Shown here in pieces: positions 24,601 through 34,934 of a stretch of 64,000 nucleotides of DNA (the first letter of the stretch is position 1; each line of letters opens with the position of its first letter). This stretch comes from Congeria kusceri (lineage: Eukaryota > Mollusca > Bivalvia > Myida > Dreissenidae): the NCBI GenBank assembly GCA_027627225.1, contig CM051029.1, forward strand, positions 75,421,078-75,485,077. The letters are read 5' to 3'. A program made the position numbers and the translations under genes. The notes beneath the pieces are model-generated. The model was not told the origin of the DNA and made no database searches. It was given only the letters and a program-made list of their open reading frames with translations.

Positions 24601-24817
24601 AGAATATAACCTACATTTTTAGCCAATGAAATGGATGGATACACTGAATCATCAAGAGTACGACCTTAACGGATAATATTTCTGAATTTTGATTGGTTAT
24701 TTCGAACCTCGCCTTCTTAGAATATGAAGTTAACGTTACCATATATGGATATCTACTATTAACATGTTTTAATGATGTGCATGCGTACGACCAATCAAAA
24801 TGTAGGTTATATTCTAA
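24601..24817. mobile_element. Short inverted-repeat (MITE-like) element
   Basis: TTAGAATATAACCTACATTT at 24601 is mirrored by AAATGTAGGTTATATTCTAA ending at 24817, a near-perfect 20-bp TIR. CGTACGACCAATCA next to the right end also resembles the left inner sequence. It ends about 120 bp before the splice acceptor of GPCR exon 2. A further small inverted pair (TTATTGGTTTAGAAGG / CCTTTCTTAACCAATAA) fills 24831-24892. Confidence 0.78.
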
Positions 24818-24940
24818 GCAAGTTAATATCTTATTGGTTTAGAAGGGGCTAGCTTCGCTGCGCTCGCTCCGCTCCTTTCTTAACCAATAATATTTTACTG
24901 AATATGTTTTAACTATTACATATGACATTGTGTTTTGCAG

Positions 24941-26190
24941 GTTACTGGAGGTTCACTGCGGTAATGTGTAACATCTTCGTCACTACTGACGTCATGATGT
25001 GTACGTCATCAATCCTCCACCTGTGCGGCATCTCCGTCCAGCGATACCTCGCCATCCAGTTCCCGCTGCGGTCCAGAAATAAATCAAAGTCCATCGTTTT
25101 CGCGAAAATAGGTGGCATCTGGCTGTTGTCCATCTTAATATCGAGCCCCGTCACGGTGCTGGGAGCGCTTGACAAGTCCAATATATTGAACGAGCATCAC
25201 TGCACTCTCAAACATAATGGCTTCATCATTTACGGATCGATCCTGGCGTTCTTTATCCCACTTGTTATAATGATCATCACGTATTCCCTGACTGTGCGTC
25301 TTCTATACAAACAGTCCAAACGGTGCGATCACAGCAGAGGCGCGGACTCCAATGGAGGAGCGCCCATTCTCCGCCGCTGTAGGACGAGTTCAGTGCGGCG
25401 AAACGGGCTTCCCAGATCACGAGATGATCACAGTGCAGATCAGTACGAACTTATCGAACGAGAAAAACTGAATAATAATTCGAATATCGAGCATGGGTAC
25501 ACTCGGGTTCCGAGTATACTTTCCCACTCAGTGTCGTGTGAGACGATCTCTAACGGCGGGGGCGGCGAGCACAGTACGTATGCACGAAACAACGTCAAGG
25601 GACACAACTCGTTTTTTCTGGCTGTGCCGCGGGGATTCGGCATAGAATCGTCGCTGGAGTCTATAAGCGGAAGTGATCTCTCAGACGACGATGATCACAA
25701 ATCACGGCGGGGATCATTCAGAATGGATGGGGATAGTGCAAGAAGACATTCGTTTAGAGATATCATCAACAAACAATTCCTTATAAAGGCCTCCAGCATT
25801 CTGAACCTAGCCCGTGACCGCCACAAGGACCGGACCACGGTGAGGACGGAACAGAAGGCCACCAAGGTGCTCGGACTCGTTTTCGCGCTCTTCCTGCTCT
25901 GCTGGCTGCCATTCTTCGTCGTCAACGTGATTCCCGCCATGTGTGAGCGCTGCTACGTCCACGAGACGCTCGTGTCCACGTGCGCATGGCTGGGCTGGGC
26001 TAGCTCCACCATCAACCCCATCATCTACACCATGTTTAACAAAACATTCAAGAGGTGCTTCGCTAAGTTTTTGACTTGTGACTATGGGCGCAGAGACCGA
26101 CCCGTGCTATGGACCCCCAGCGTCAGCCGCAAGCTGAACATTTCCGTGCGGGAAGTATCCAGCGACAGGGAGGTGTGGTCGGACCGCTGA
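24941..26190 (+). CDS. Aminergic GPCR, serotonin 5-HT2-like, coding exon 2
   Basis: The acceptor TGTTTTGCAG joins in phase to exon 1 and completes Gly88, giving 503 residues in total. TM3 has Cys97 for the ECL2 disulphide and amine-binding Asp104. At its inner end QRY (121-123) replaces the usual DRY. Trp148 lies in TM4 and Cys175 in ECL2. TM5 reads YGSILAFFIP, with Gly186, Ser187 and Ala190 at the catechol-serine positions. This is the 5-HT2 pattern (GSxxAFFIP) rather than the dopamine pattern SSxxS. The third loop is long (about 210-395), rich in Ser, Asp and Arg. TM6 has CWLPFFVVN and TM7 has WLGWASSTINPIIY (NPxxY at 446-450). FNKTFKRCF and Cys467 follow as helix 8 and a possible palmitoylation site. 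Dopamine receptor-like is the main alternative. Confidence 0.93.
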
Positions 26191-26221
26191 CCCCTCCGTG
26201 TATACAGCGGCATCAATATCA
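26191..26221 (+). other. Start of the GPCR 3' untranslated region
   Basis: Only about 30 bp separate the stop codon from the inverted-repeat element at 26222, so that element probably lies in the 3' UTR. The first AATAAA on this strand is near 26474, inside the element. Confidence 0.4.
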
Positions 26222-26743
26222 TATGGCGTACCCTTTGGGTCAAAAGTACATATATGCACGGCAGCTAAATATAGATGTAACTGTTGTTATATAATTGTAA
26301 CCGCAGTTACATATACAGATATAACTGCAGTAACAATTTATACCTAAAGTAAAACAAATATGACAGTTGTCATAAAATTATAGCTGCAGTTACACTTTTT
26401 TCTGATTCATTTATTTATCAAATATGTATCTTTAAATTGTTTTTATAATTAAAAAAAAATCTTATTTAAATAAATAAAGGCAATTTTGACAAAAAGGCAT
26501 TCTATAAGACGTGCTTTCATTCGCCAAACAGACTTGGGGCTGGAGTTTAGCATTTGGTCAGAAAAATGTAACCGCGGTTATAATTTTATGACGATTGCCA
26601 TATTTTATTACTGTTGGTATAAATTATTACTGCAATTTGTAAATGTAACTGCCGTTACAAATGTATAACTGCAGTCTTAAAATTGTAACTTCTATATTAG
26701 CTGCCGTGCATATATGTACTTTTGACCCAAATGGTACGCCATA
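26222..26743. mobile_element. Foldback element (522 bp) in the GPCR 3' region
   Basis: The left end TATGGCGTACCCTTTGGGTC continues AAAAGTACATATATGCACGG. The right end mirrors it exactly in order (CCGTGCATATATGTACTTTT, then GACCCAAATGGTACGCCATA). Both arms then carry repeated GTAACTGCAGTTA-type motifs in alternating orientation. The terminal inverted repeats are about 60 bp and nearly identical. A second copy, split by another element, is at 34935-37454. AATAAA at about 26474 could supply the receptor's polyadenylation signal. Confidence 0.88.
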
Positions 26744-27120
26744 CTATCATGCATGTACATAGTGGTGTTATGGAACGGAACACAAACACAGATACACTAA
26801 CTGATCTTCATTATCTTAATGAACTTTCGATTTAATTAAGATGTATGTCTAAATCTTTACTAATTAAATTGCAATTACAATTCTTATTACAATATATTTG
26901 ATATTTACACTACATTCTAAAAGTTGTTTATATTTTGGAAGGAATCACTGTATTAAATACTTAATTTAAATATTACTTTAAAACTGATGTGATTTCTGTG
27001 TACGTGTATAAAGCAAACTTTACTTTTGATGATCCGAAATCAAATAGGTATGCTATTAACAATATGTATTTGCAACACATTTGCAATGTATTTATTTAAC
27101 AACCCGGGTCCAATCGGCTA
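26744..27120. other. AT-rich spacer
   Basis: No feature is recognised. Confidence 0.5.
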
Positions 27121-27445
27121 ATGATAATTCTAACATGATAATCGCTAATTTTCTATTGACAAAGAACAAACTTATCGTTGTTAATCTACCCAATAAACAA
27201 TGCCAAAAGAAGTCCCGAGTCTGAGCGGAGTGAAGTAAAAAGTAGTTCAAATGACAATTGCAAAAATACATGTCAAATCATGTTAGAATCGAAATAATTT
27301 TCGCAGTATTGTTGTTTATCGGCCAATAAAAAACTCTTTGTCTTTCTGATGCGAGGCTATTAAACAACCCTTGTGGTTTAATTTCTACGCATCAGAACTC
27401 CAAATCGTTGTTTTTTGGCTGATAAACAACGAGGAATCAAAAATG
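27121..27445. mobile_element. Foldback family copy with a central long hairpin
   Basis: 27121-27300 matches, in reverse complement, the flank of the copies at 34348 and 45203 (TCTAACATGATAATCGCTAA; GTCCCGAGTCTGAGCGGAG). 27310-27440 is the hairpin: GTTGTTTATCGGCCAATAA on the left, then CTGATGCGAGGCTATTAAAC. The return arm reads TACGCATCAGAACTCCAAAT and GGCTGATAAACAACG. No coding capacity. Confidence 0.8.
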
Positions 27446-27684
27446 ATTTCTTAAATAGTATGAAACACATGCACTGTTATCTTAATGTAGTAGATACTCC
27501 AATAATAAATCCAAATAATACAACCGGGTTATGACTTTGGCACGGGGGACGTTTGGAAGTGGTCCAGTTCAACCGTGACTCATCAGCATGTCGTATAAGT
27601 GCCATCCTAGATATCCGCTCACGATCGAATATCCGAGAGTTTGCATGACGACATATGTAAAAGAGCGTACATTCAGAATAAAAT
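27446..27684. other. Spacer
   Basis: Nothing is recognised. Confidence 0.5.
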
Positions 27685-28447
27685 TACGATATACGCATGT
27701 GTTTGTTTGACAGACAGTACAGAAGAACAGCTGTTACGATATACGCTTTTACGATATACGCAAGTGTTTGTTTGACAGACAGTACAGTAGAGCAGCTGTT
27801 ACGATATACGCATGTGTTTGTTTGACAGACAGTACAGTAGAGCAGCTGTTACGATATACGCATGTGTTTGCTTGACAGAAAGTACAGTAGAACAGCTGTT
27901 ACGATATTCGCGTGTGTTTGTTTGACAGACAGTACAGAAGAACAGCTGTTACGATATACGCATGTGTTTTTTGACAGAAAGTACAGAGAACAGCTGTTAC
28001 GATATATGCCATGTTTTATCTTTGACAGACAGTACAGTAACACAGCTGTTACGATATATGCCATGTTTTATGTTTGACAGACAGTACAGCAGAACAGAAG
28101 TTATAATCTACAGCATGTGTTTGTTTGACAGACCGTACAGTAGAACAAATGTTACTATATACGGCATGTTTGTTTTTTTGTTTGACAGACCGTACAGTAG
28201 AACTGTGGTTACGATGTACGACCTGTTTTCTGTTTGACAGACCGTACAATTGAACAGCTGTTACGATTTTCGGAATGTTTTCTGTTTGACAGACCGTACA
28301 ATAGAACAGCTGTTACGATATACGAAATGTTTTCTGTTTAACAGACCGTACAGAAGAACAGCGGTTACAATCTACGGCATGTTTTATGTTTGACAGACCG
28401 TACAGTAGAACTTTGGTTACGATATACGGCATGTTTTCTGTTTGACA
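27685..28447. repeat. 50-bp minisatellite, about 16 copies
   Basis: The unit reads CTGTTACGATATACGCATGT, GTTTGTTTGACAGACAGTAC and AGTAGAACAG, about 50 bp in total. The left copies are close to each other. From about 28100 the units carry GACAGACCGTAC instead of GACAGACAGTAC and diverge further, so a sequence gradient runs across the array. Frames of 66-91 codons here are spurious. Confidence 0.94.
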
Positions 28448-28833
28448 CACCCACAGGTACTTGACACAATTTTTTTTTCCTTATATCTATAATAAAAGAA
28501 AAGGTATCCAACGATGATGTAACAGGTGTATTAAACGAGCATGTTAAACTGCTTAAAGAACGACCAAATCACTAATATATCGTTGTGGTCGCCGACAAGA
28601 AACATCCATCTACGGGTTAACACTTTTTATTTGATGAAAATCCGTCAAATATATCCAAAATAGCTAAAAGTTTCACCAAAACGACCCCGAAATCGAAGTG
28701 TGTAAATCTCGACGTCCAATGACTTTCATAACAGAATGTGACTCTTGGTCGATTTTTCACAGTTTAACACTAGCTAATGCTATAAACTCCACGTACGTTT
28801 GTCAGTGACAAATTCTTCCTTCGAAATATGACG
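28448..28833. other. Spacer
   Basis: Unique AT-rich sequence with no recognised exon or element. Confidence 0.5.
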
Positions 28834-29105
28834 GTCTTTAGTCACAGCTGAACGTTAAACTTAGGAAATGTAGAAAAAATACGCTAAATATTATTTTTTG
28901 TAACACGAAGTCTCCATATTATTGTAGGAACGCGGTGAATCTATATCTTGTTTCTGATTGGCTGTTTTGATTTTCAACCAATGAGATGACTTCGATCCGT
29001 AACACCGCTTCCGTCTTAAAATGGTGGTCGTCATGTTGTAAAGTAGCTAAACAGCGTTTTTTCTTCTGATTTTCCGACGATTAACGTTCAGCTGTGACTA
29101 AAGAC
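28834..29105. mobile_element. Short inverted-repeat (MITE-like) element
   Basis: GTCTTTAGTCACAGCTGAAC at 28834 is mirrored by GTTCAGCTGTGACTAAAGAC ending at 29105. The inverted repeat is about 24 bp (including GTTA) and essentially perfect, around roughly 225 bp of non-coding sequence. Confidence 0.85.
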
Positions 29106-29820
29106 TGCTATCACCATGCATGAAGATACAGTTCTGGGCTGGGTTGCTCAAAACGTTAACCGCCAATTAAGCTAAAAGCTGTTAAAATTTGGATGAAGAT
29201 TTTTATGTAAACAAAACATACAATATTAAACTGTGAGTTTATTCTATATAAAGTGTTATGCTGGATTAATTTAAAAATGTTGGATAAACAAGATACTCCT
29301 AATTTTTGTCATTTACATCTACAGTTAACATGCTGTTAGCTTAATTGGTCGGTAAAGCTTTGAGCAACTGGGCCCTGGTCAGATACAGACGCTTTTATCT
29401 GATGAGGGGCGGGGGGGGGGGGGGAGGCAACACACGGCCAGTCTGCATGTCTGTCTGGCGATTAGTTAGCGGTTACATTTACCAGACGTCACGTGACGTA
29501 CGTACCCGTGTCATCATGGCCACGTCGAAATCGTGGCTTTAAGCTAAGTAATAACATTCAACAAAATGTCTAGTTTTGGTAGCATTTAAAACGAGTACAC
29601 CAGAAATGAACACAATTTAAACATATTTCGGTTGATAACAAACATAATAATCCTAAAGAGTTTCGTTGACAAAACATGTAACACACCGACGCCCTGAGAA
29701 TAGGAAAAATCACAGTTTTTTACATAAATATATGTGAAAATAGCACATTGTTCATCATCTGATATAAACATTAATTAACTAGAGTTTTTTTTTTAAACAC
29801 TTCTGAATGTGTTCTGACCG
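29106..29820. other. Spacer with a G homopolymer
   Basis: A run of about 14 G interrupts 29411-29424. A 65-codon frame across it is spurious. The AT-rich part next to 29820 is the probable 3' untranslated region of the minus-strand gene, but no clear polyadenylation signal was found. Confidence 0.5.
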
Positions 29821-31146
29821 TCACACGGTGTTTCTTATTCTATCGTTTGCTTCTTGGCCAGATATGTAAATGGCACAATGTCGCTGACTGCTAACCAGCC
29901 CTCTGTGAAGTCCGGCCACCACAGCCGGGTTGATTACAGACCGTCCTTGGAGCGGGGAGCCAGACACTCTGCTTAATATTTCGCCATGTATCCTGGCATG
30001 TCCAGAAAGTGGACTCGTCCCAACAGGTAAGTCAATATGCTGTCTGAATGCGGGAACCTCCTGTATTCCGTATGATTGCCTGATTGCGCTTTCCGCCTGT
30101 ATTCCGTATGAGCCGAAATCCCGGACCACCTGTGCGTATGGGGGCGGGCTGTCGTCACGCACTATGTCCTCGTACTTGGGTGGGAAGGCTGTGACTGTCT
30201 GATAATCCGGAGGGAGCCCGGCTGAGTACAGCAGCGGCGAGCGCTCATCGGGCGTGTCCGAAGCATTAGAACAAAACTTCTGTATTATAACACTGAGACA
30301 TATGCCAATCATTAGAACAGGCAGACCGTGCAATACGAGGTAGGCCCAGATGCGGGGAGCACACTTGGTGGTAAGAGTGGCGTGGTTGAATTCTGCCAAG
30401 TCCCCTGATTTCAGCGAGATCACAGCCACGTCATCAGGCCGCGACAACAGGACGTCACACTCTTGCTGCTGCAAACAGATGGGCGGGGAGTGATCAAGCA
30501 CGAACACAGAACGACTGATATCAAATGTTATCTCTACCCATGTCTGATCCTGGTTCGAATTGTTGTAGACAAAGAAATACTCATCATCGACAGTCACTGT
30601 GTATTTGAATGACGCGTCTCCCGGTAGTATAGTGCCCATTCTTATGTATTCACCGTCTCCGCCCTGCTGCCACTTCCGGAACTGCGACACCCCTTTGAAC
30701 AGTAAGAATGTCACGGCTATCTTCGAATGATGCCGCAAATCGATATGTGAACAGTTGAGCAGGTACATGGACAAGTGGTTGTACGACCCGGGATCAATGA
30801 ATATGGCCGTGTCTTGTGTAAAGTTTGTCACAGTCCGTCGAGACAACGCGACCGATGGAACTACGTAGGCGTCGAACGGAAGACCACGAGATATGACCAC
30901 AACTTCTTCACAGAAGAGGAAGTTGACGTTTTTGGTAATGGGGCGCATGTCGGAGGGGCTGGCGTTCGGGTAGTCTGGAGAATACACCGCGCAGGCCAGG
31001 ATAATGCACGAGGCCGCCATCGACAGAACAAGACACACCCACAATATTTTAATGCGAGTTTTTTTCGTGGACTTACAGCAGAAAGCCACCCCGCATGAGC
31101 CACATACACACGAGTAGCAGCACTGCTCGCACTGTTCAGGTCCCAT
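29821..31146 (-). CDS. Two-pass membrane protein with three PPxY motifs (441 residues)
   Basis: A complete open frame with amino-acid use like a real protein and no repeats. A Cys-rich cytosolic start (eight Cys within 6-24) precedes TM1 (about 33-53). The ectodomain (about 54-265) has N-glycosylation sites (Asn61, 108, 131, 195) and a beta-rich feel. TM2 spans about 266-288. The tail carries an acidic dileucine ERSPLL (301-306) and three PY motifs: PPDY (312), PPKY (322) and PPPY (334). PY motifs typically bind WW domains of NEDD4-type ubiquitin ligases. The ectodomain (FLLFKG, then YTVTVDDEYFFVYNNSN) resembles, from memory, the middle domain of APD-type membrane RING ligases, but no RING is present here. 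Two short YGIQ repeats follow (347-367). A likely 5' splice acceptor (CTACTTTCAG) ends at 31388. Role: possibly ubiquitin-linked sorting in endosomes; this is inference. Confidence 0.85.
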   Translation of the reverse strand: MGPEQCEQCCYSCVCGSCGVAFCCKSTKKTRIKILWVCLVLSMAASCIILACAVYSPDYPNASPSDMRPITKNVNFLFCEEVVVISRGLPFDAYVVPSVALSRRTVTNFTQDTAIFIDPGSYNHLSMYLLNCSHIDLRHHSKIAVTFLLFKGVSQFRKWQQGGDGEYIRMGTILPGDASFKYTVTVDDEYFFVYNNSNQDQTWVEITFDISRSVFVLDHSPPICLQQQECDVLLSRPDDVAVISLKSGDLAEFNHATLTTKCAPRIWAYLVLHGLPVLMIGICLSVIIQKFCSNASDTPDERSPLLYSAGLPPDYQTVTAFPPKYEDIVRDDSPPPYAQVVRDFGSYGIQAESAIRQSYGIQEVPAFRQHIDLPVGTSPLSGHARIHGEILSRVSGSPLQGRSVINPAVVAGLHRGLVSSQRHCAIYISGQEANDRIRNTV

Positions 31147-31575
31147 GTCGTACCGGAAGTACCAGTGAGCTCCTCGATATCACGACACACAACCTGTACA
31201 CTGTGGCACGCAGGCAATCCTGGGTATTGAAGTCCTTATTTCCGGATGCAGAGAACATTTGATATTAAGACACCGTCGAATGCGCAAAAAACAATCGGTG
31301 TCGCGATACTCCGTGTACGCGAGGTTAGGAAAAGAATCTTGAATGTTTTGGTATAGATGTACCGAAGTCGAGGCTTCATTACCTGAAAGTAGGTATTGGT
31401 TCAAAATAAAAAGCTTACATTTGGCTTATATGTAATTTAAATTACAAATTAAAAAAATCCACTGTTGCACTCTTATGTAGTTTTAATTCTGAAATAAACC
31501 GATAATACACTGGATCGACTATTCATATTTTCGATCAGCTGGACTTCAACATATCGTTATCAATACACTCGATTA
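31147..31575 (-). other. Upstream region of the PPxY membrane gene
   Basis: On the minus strand, CTACTTTCAG followed by GTAATGAAGC at about 31387 could be the acceptor of a 5' untranslated exon joined to the coding exon. No further exon is recognised upstream. Confidence 0.35.
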
Positions 31576-32041
31576 CTTAAAGGGACTTGTTCACAGATTT
31601 TCGTATTTTTGAAAAATGTCATTAAATGAATTTACTTACAAAACTGTCATATCTGGAATAGTTTTAAATAATTATGATAACAAGGAAAAAGATATATAAA
31701 AAAAATTTGCCTGCCCTGGGGTTCGAACCCGGGACCCCTAGAAGCAAAAGCTAACGCGCTACCACTACACCACGCAGGCTTATGAATTTGGATGGCAGTT
31801 TAAACGCTATGTCGGTAATACACGTTTTTGCTAAATTATCTATGAAAAGCGTTACAAACGCTTTATTATTTTTCCAATTTCGATTGATGATTATAAATAA
31901 ACGAACATATCTTTTTAACATTTTTCTTAGTCAGGAGTGTTATTTTGCTTGTGTGAATATAATGCATACATTCTTTTTTGAATCTATGACAATTTTTTTG
32001 AAAATTGTCATTTTGCCAAACTGTGAACAAGTCCCTTTAAG
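31576..32041. mobile_element. Inverted-repeat element carrying a tRNA-like gene
   Basis: The ends CTTAAAGGGACTTGTTCACA and TGTGAACAAGTCCCTTTAAG form a perfect 20-bp inverted pair with weaker extension (GAAAAATGTCAT / ATGACAATTTT). Internal sequence read from the right end (AGCAAAATAACACT, GCGTTTGTAACGC) matches the left arm of the 3.6 kb foldback element at 52748-56355 in the same order. Both are therefore one family. A tRNA-like sequence points outward about 130 bp from the left end. A third, tRNA-less relative is at 44669-45070. Confidence 0.87.
31709..31779 (-). tRNA. tRNA-like gene inside the inverted-repeat element
   Basis: The minus strand begins GCCTGCGTGGTGTAGTGGTA, with an A box, and has a B box (GGTTCGAACCC) in a T arm. 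It ends AGGGCAGGC, which pairs with GCCTGC in the acceptor stem (one mismatch at position 7). The anticodon arm (TTAGCTTTTGCTTCTAG) pairs poorly. A Lys-like TTT reading is possible but not secure. It may be a working RNA polymerase III promoter without being a functional tRNA. Confidence 0.55.
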
Positions 32042-32107
32042 TTCCGGACATTAATCTCGTATATCATAGAAGGTATTTCGATCTAGGTTTAGACCGCATA
32101 TCTAGCG
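32042..32107. other. Short spacer
   Basis: Sixty-six bases between the tRNA-bearing element and the next array. It ends with TCTAGCG, a piece of the 26-bp unit. Confidence 0.5.
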
Positions 32108-33905
32108 CTGTGTATGGTAGTGTAGTGTATGGTAGTGTAGTGTATGGTAGTGTAGTGTATGGTAGTGTAGTGTATGGTAGTGTAGTGTATGGTAGTGTAG
32201 TGTATGGTAGTGTAGTGTATGGTAGTGTAGTGTATGGTAGTGTAGTGTATGGTAGTGTAGTGTATGGTAGTGTAGTGTATGGTAGTGTAGTTCTAGCGGT
32301 GTGTATGGTAGTGTAGTGTATGGTAGTGTAGTGTATGGTAGTGTAGTGTATGGTAGTGTAGTTCTAGCGGTGTGTATGGTAGTGTAGTTCTAGCGGTGTG
32401 TATGGTAGTGTAGTGTATGGTAGTGTAGTTCTAGCGGTGTGTATGGTAGTGTAGTTCTAGCGGTGTGTATGGTAGTGTAGTTCTAGCGGTGTGTATGGTA
32501 GTGTAGTTCTAGCGGTGTGTATGGTAGTGTAGTTCTAGCGGTGTGTATGGTAGTGTAGTTCTAGCGGTGTGTATGGTAGTGTAGTTCTAGCGGTGTGTAT
32601 GGTAGTGTAGTGGATGGTAGTGTAGTGTATGGTAGTGTAGTTCTAGCGGTGTGTATGGTAGTGTAGTGTATGGTAGTGTAGTTCTAGCGGTGTGTATGGT
32701 AGTGTAGTTCTAGCGGTGTGTATGGTAGTGTAGTTCTAGCGGTGTGTATGGTAGTGTAGTGTATGGTAGTGTAGTTCTAGCGGTGTGTATGGTAGTGTAG
32801 TTCTAGCGGTGTGTATGGTAGTGTAGTTCTAGCGGTGTGTATGGTAGTGTAGTTCTAGCGGTGTGTATGGTAGTGTAGTTCTAGCGGTGTGTATGGTAGT
32901 GTAGTTCTAGCGGTGTGTATGGTAGTGTAGTTCTAGCGGTGTGTATGGTAGTGTAGTTCTAGCGGTGTGTATGGTAGTGTAGTTCTAGCGGTGTGTATGG
33001 TAGTGTAGTTCTAGCGGTGTGTATGGTAGTGTAGTTCTAGCGGTGTGTATGGTAGTGTAGTTCTAGCGGTGTGTATGGTAGTGTAGTTCTAGCGGTGTGT
33101 ATGGTAGTGTAGTTCTAGCGGTGTGTATGGTAGTGTAGTTCTAGCGGTGTGTATGGTAGTGTAGTTCTAGCAGTGTGTATGGTAGTGTAGTGGATGGTAG
33201 TGTAGTGTATGGTAGTGTAGTTCTAGCGGTGTGTATGGTAGTGTAGTTCTAGCGGTGTGTATGGTAGTGTAGTTCTAGCGGTGTGTATGGTAGTGTAGTT
33301 CTAGCGGTGTGTATGGTAGTGTAGTTCTAGCGGTGTGTATGGTAGTGTAGTTCTAGCGGTGTGTATGGTAGTGTAGTTCTAGCGGTGTGTATGGTAGTGT
33401 AGTTCTAGCGGTGTGTATGGTAGTGTAGTTCTAGCGCTGTGTATGGTAGTGTAGTTCTAGCGGTGTGTATGGTAGTGTAGTTCTAGCGGTGTGTATGGTA
33501 GTGTAGTTCTAGCGGTGTGTATGGTAGTGTAGTTCTAGCGGTGTGTATGGTAGTGTAGTTCTAGCGGTGTGTATGGTAGTGTAGTTCTAGCGGTGTGTAT
33601 GGTAGTGTAGTTCTAGCAGTGTGTATGGTAGTGTAGTGGATGGTAGTGTAGTGTATGGTAGTGTAGTTCTAGCAGTGTGTATGGTAGTGTAGTGGATGGT
33701 AGTGTAGTGTATGGTAGTGTAGTTCTAGCGGTGTGTATGGTAGTGTAGTTCTAGCGGTGTGTATGGTAGTGTAGTTCTAGCGGTGTGTATGGTAGTGTAG
33801 TTCTAGCGGTGTGTATGGTAGTGTAGTTCTAGCGCTGTGTATGGTAGTGTAGTTCTAGCGGTGTGTATGGTAGTGTAGTTCTAGCGGTGTGTATGGTAGT
33901 GTAGT
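32108..33905. repeat. Mixed 15-bp / 26-bp minisatellite (1.8 kb)
   Basis: The left end has about 11 tandem 15-bp units (TGTATGGTAGTGTAG). The rest is mainly a 26-bp unit formed by the same 15-mer plus TTCTAGCGGTG. The two forms alternate irregularly. A block with AGCAGTG, GTGGATGG and GTGTATGG recurs near 32600, 33170, 33615 and 33670, which suggests duplicated multi-unit segments. The 68-codon frame here (YGSVV repeats) is spurious. Confidence 0.96.
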
Positions 33906-34347
33906 TCCGGGTTTGCAAAACGGAAGAAATTGAAAAGAAAATACATGTACATAAACATTGAAATCTTCATCAGTATTTACACAACTATTTTAAAACCAGA
34001 GACTTCGAAATTTACTCATACAACTGACATTTACCGGCAAAAAGTACAAGGTTATAAATAATCAATATCATACCAATTACCATGCACAAGGTATGAACAT
34101 AAACATCCAAACGTTCAGTTCACAGTGTATGAACATAAACATCCAAACGTTCAGTTCACAGTGATACCCGATATTGTAACGGTTTGTTTACAAGAGCTTC
34201 GATAACGTATCACGGATAAAATGAACACCTTCATGTGAGTCTGACACCGAGTGGCCGGAGGTGTGTGTGTTTGTGGGGGGGGGGGGGGGGGAGAGCTAGT
34301 ATTCAGTACGAGATATTTTGGTTCATTACTAAAGAAATAATTTTCCA
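33906..34347. other. Spacer with a 36-bp direct duplication and a G run
   Basis: GTATGAACATAAACATCCAA continuing to CAGTTCACAGT occurs twice in tandem at 34091-34163. A run of about 17 G lies at 34275-34291. No exon is recognised. Confidence 0.7.
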
Positions 34348-34672
34348 TTTATCGTTGTTTATCGGTCAATAATTAACGATTTGGAGTTCTGATGCGTAGG
34401 AATTAAACCACGTTAGCCCGAGTTGTTTAATAGCCACGCATCAGAACGACAAAGAGTTGTTTATTGGCCGATAAACAACGATAATGCAAACATTATTTAG
34501 ATTCTAACATGATTTGACATAAATTTGTGCAATTGTAATTGCAACACTTCTTTTTTCTATGCTCCACTCGGAAGCGGGACTTCCTTTTGCGTTGTTTATG
34601 GGAAGTTAAACAACAATAATTTTGTTATTTGTCTATATAAAAATTGGCGAGTATCCTGTTAAAATATAATAT
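34348..34672. mobile_element. Foldback family copy with a central long hairpin
   Basis: 34348-34482 is the hairpin: TATCGTTGTTTATCGGTCAA, then TGGAGTTCTGATGCGTAGG. The return arm reads CCACGCATCAGAACGACAAA and GGCCGATAAACAACGATAA. It is followed by the family flank (GATTCTAACATGATTTGACA; GCGAGTATCCTGTTA near 34650), shared with 45203-45494 and, inverted, with 27121-27445. Confidence 0.85.
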
Positions 34673-34934
34673 CCAATTGTTAGAGGAATAAGATCTTACA
34701 ATACATGAAAAAGGAATGTTCTTATGCGCGTTTCAGAAAGGAAATTCGGCGAATAACCAATACACGTAGGTCTAGGCTACTAGCTTTCCTTATTCGTCTT
34801 TAGAAAACATGATGATGTGGTTTGTGTAAGAATATATAATCATTTTATTTTATAAGAATACTTATACGATGCTTACCTTACAATTTCGAACTCCAGAACC
34901 ACATCCACCGCCTACAGTATTTGACTGACAAAAC
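34673..34934. other. Spacer
   Basis: Nothing is recognised. Confidence 0.5.

Noticed and set aside
12622..26190. Calling the receptor a dopamine D2 receptor
   Set aside because: TM3 (DVMMC) fits dopamine receptors, but TM1-2 (NWA, SLEKRLQ, TNYFLLSLA), TM5 (YGSILAFFIP) and TM6-7 (FFVVN, FNKTF) fit 5-HT2 better, and two catechol serines are missing.
30861..31217. 118-codon minus frame overlapping the PPxY membrane gene
   Set aside because: It is a shadow of the real 441-codon frame in another reading frame, with no domain.
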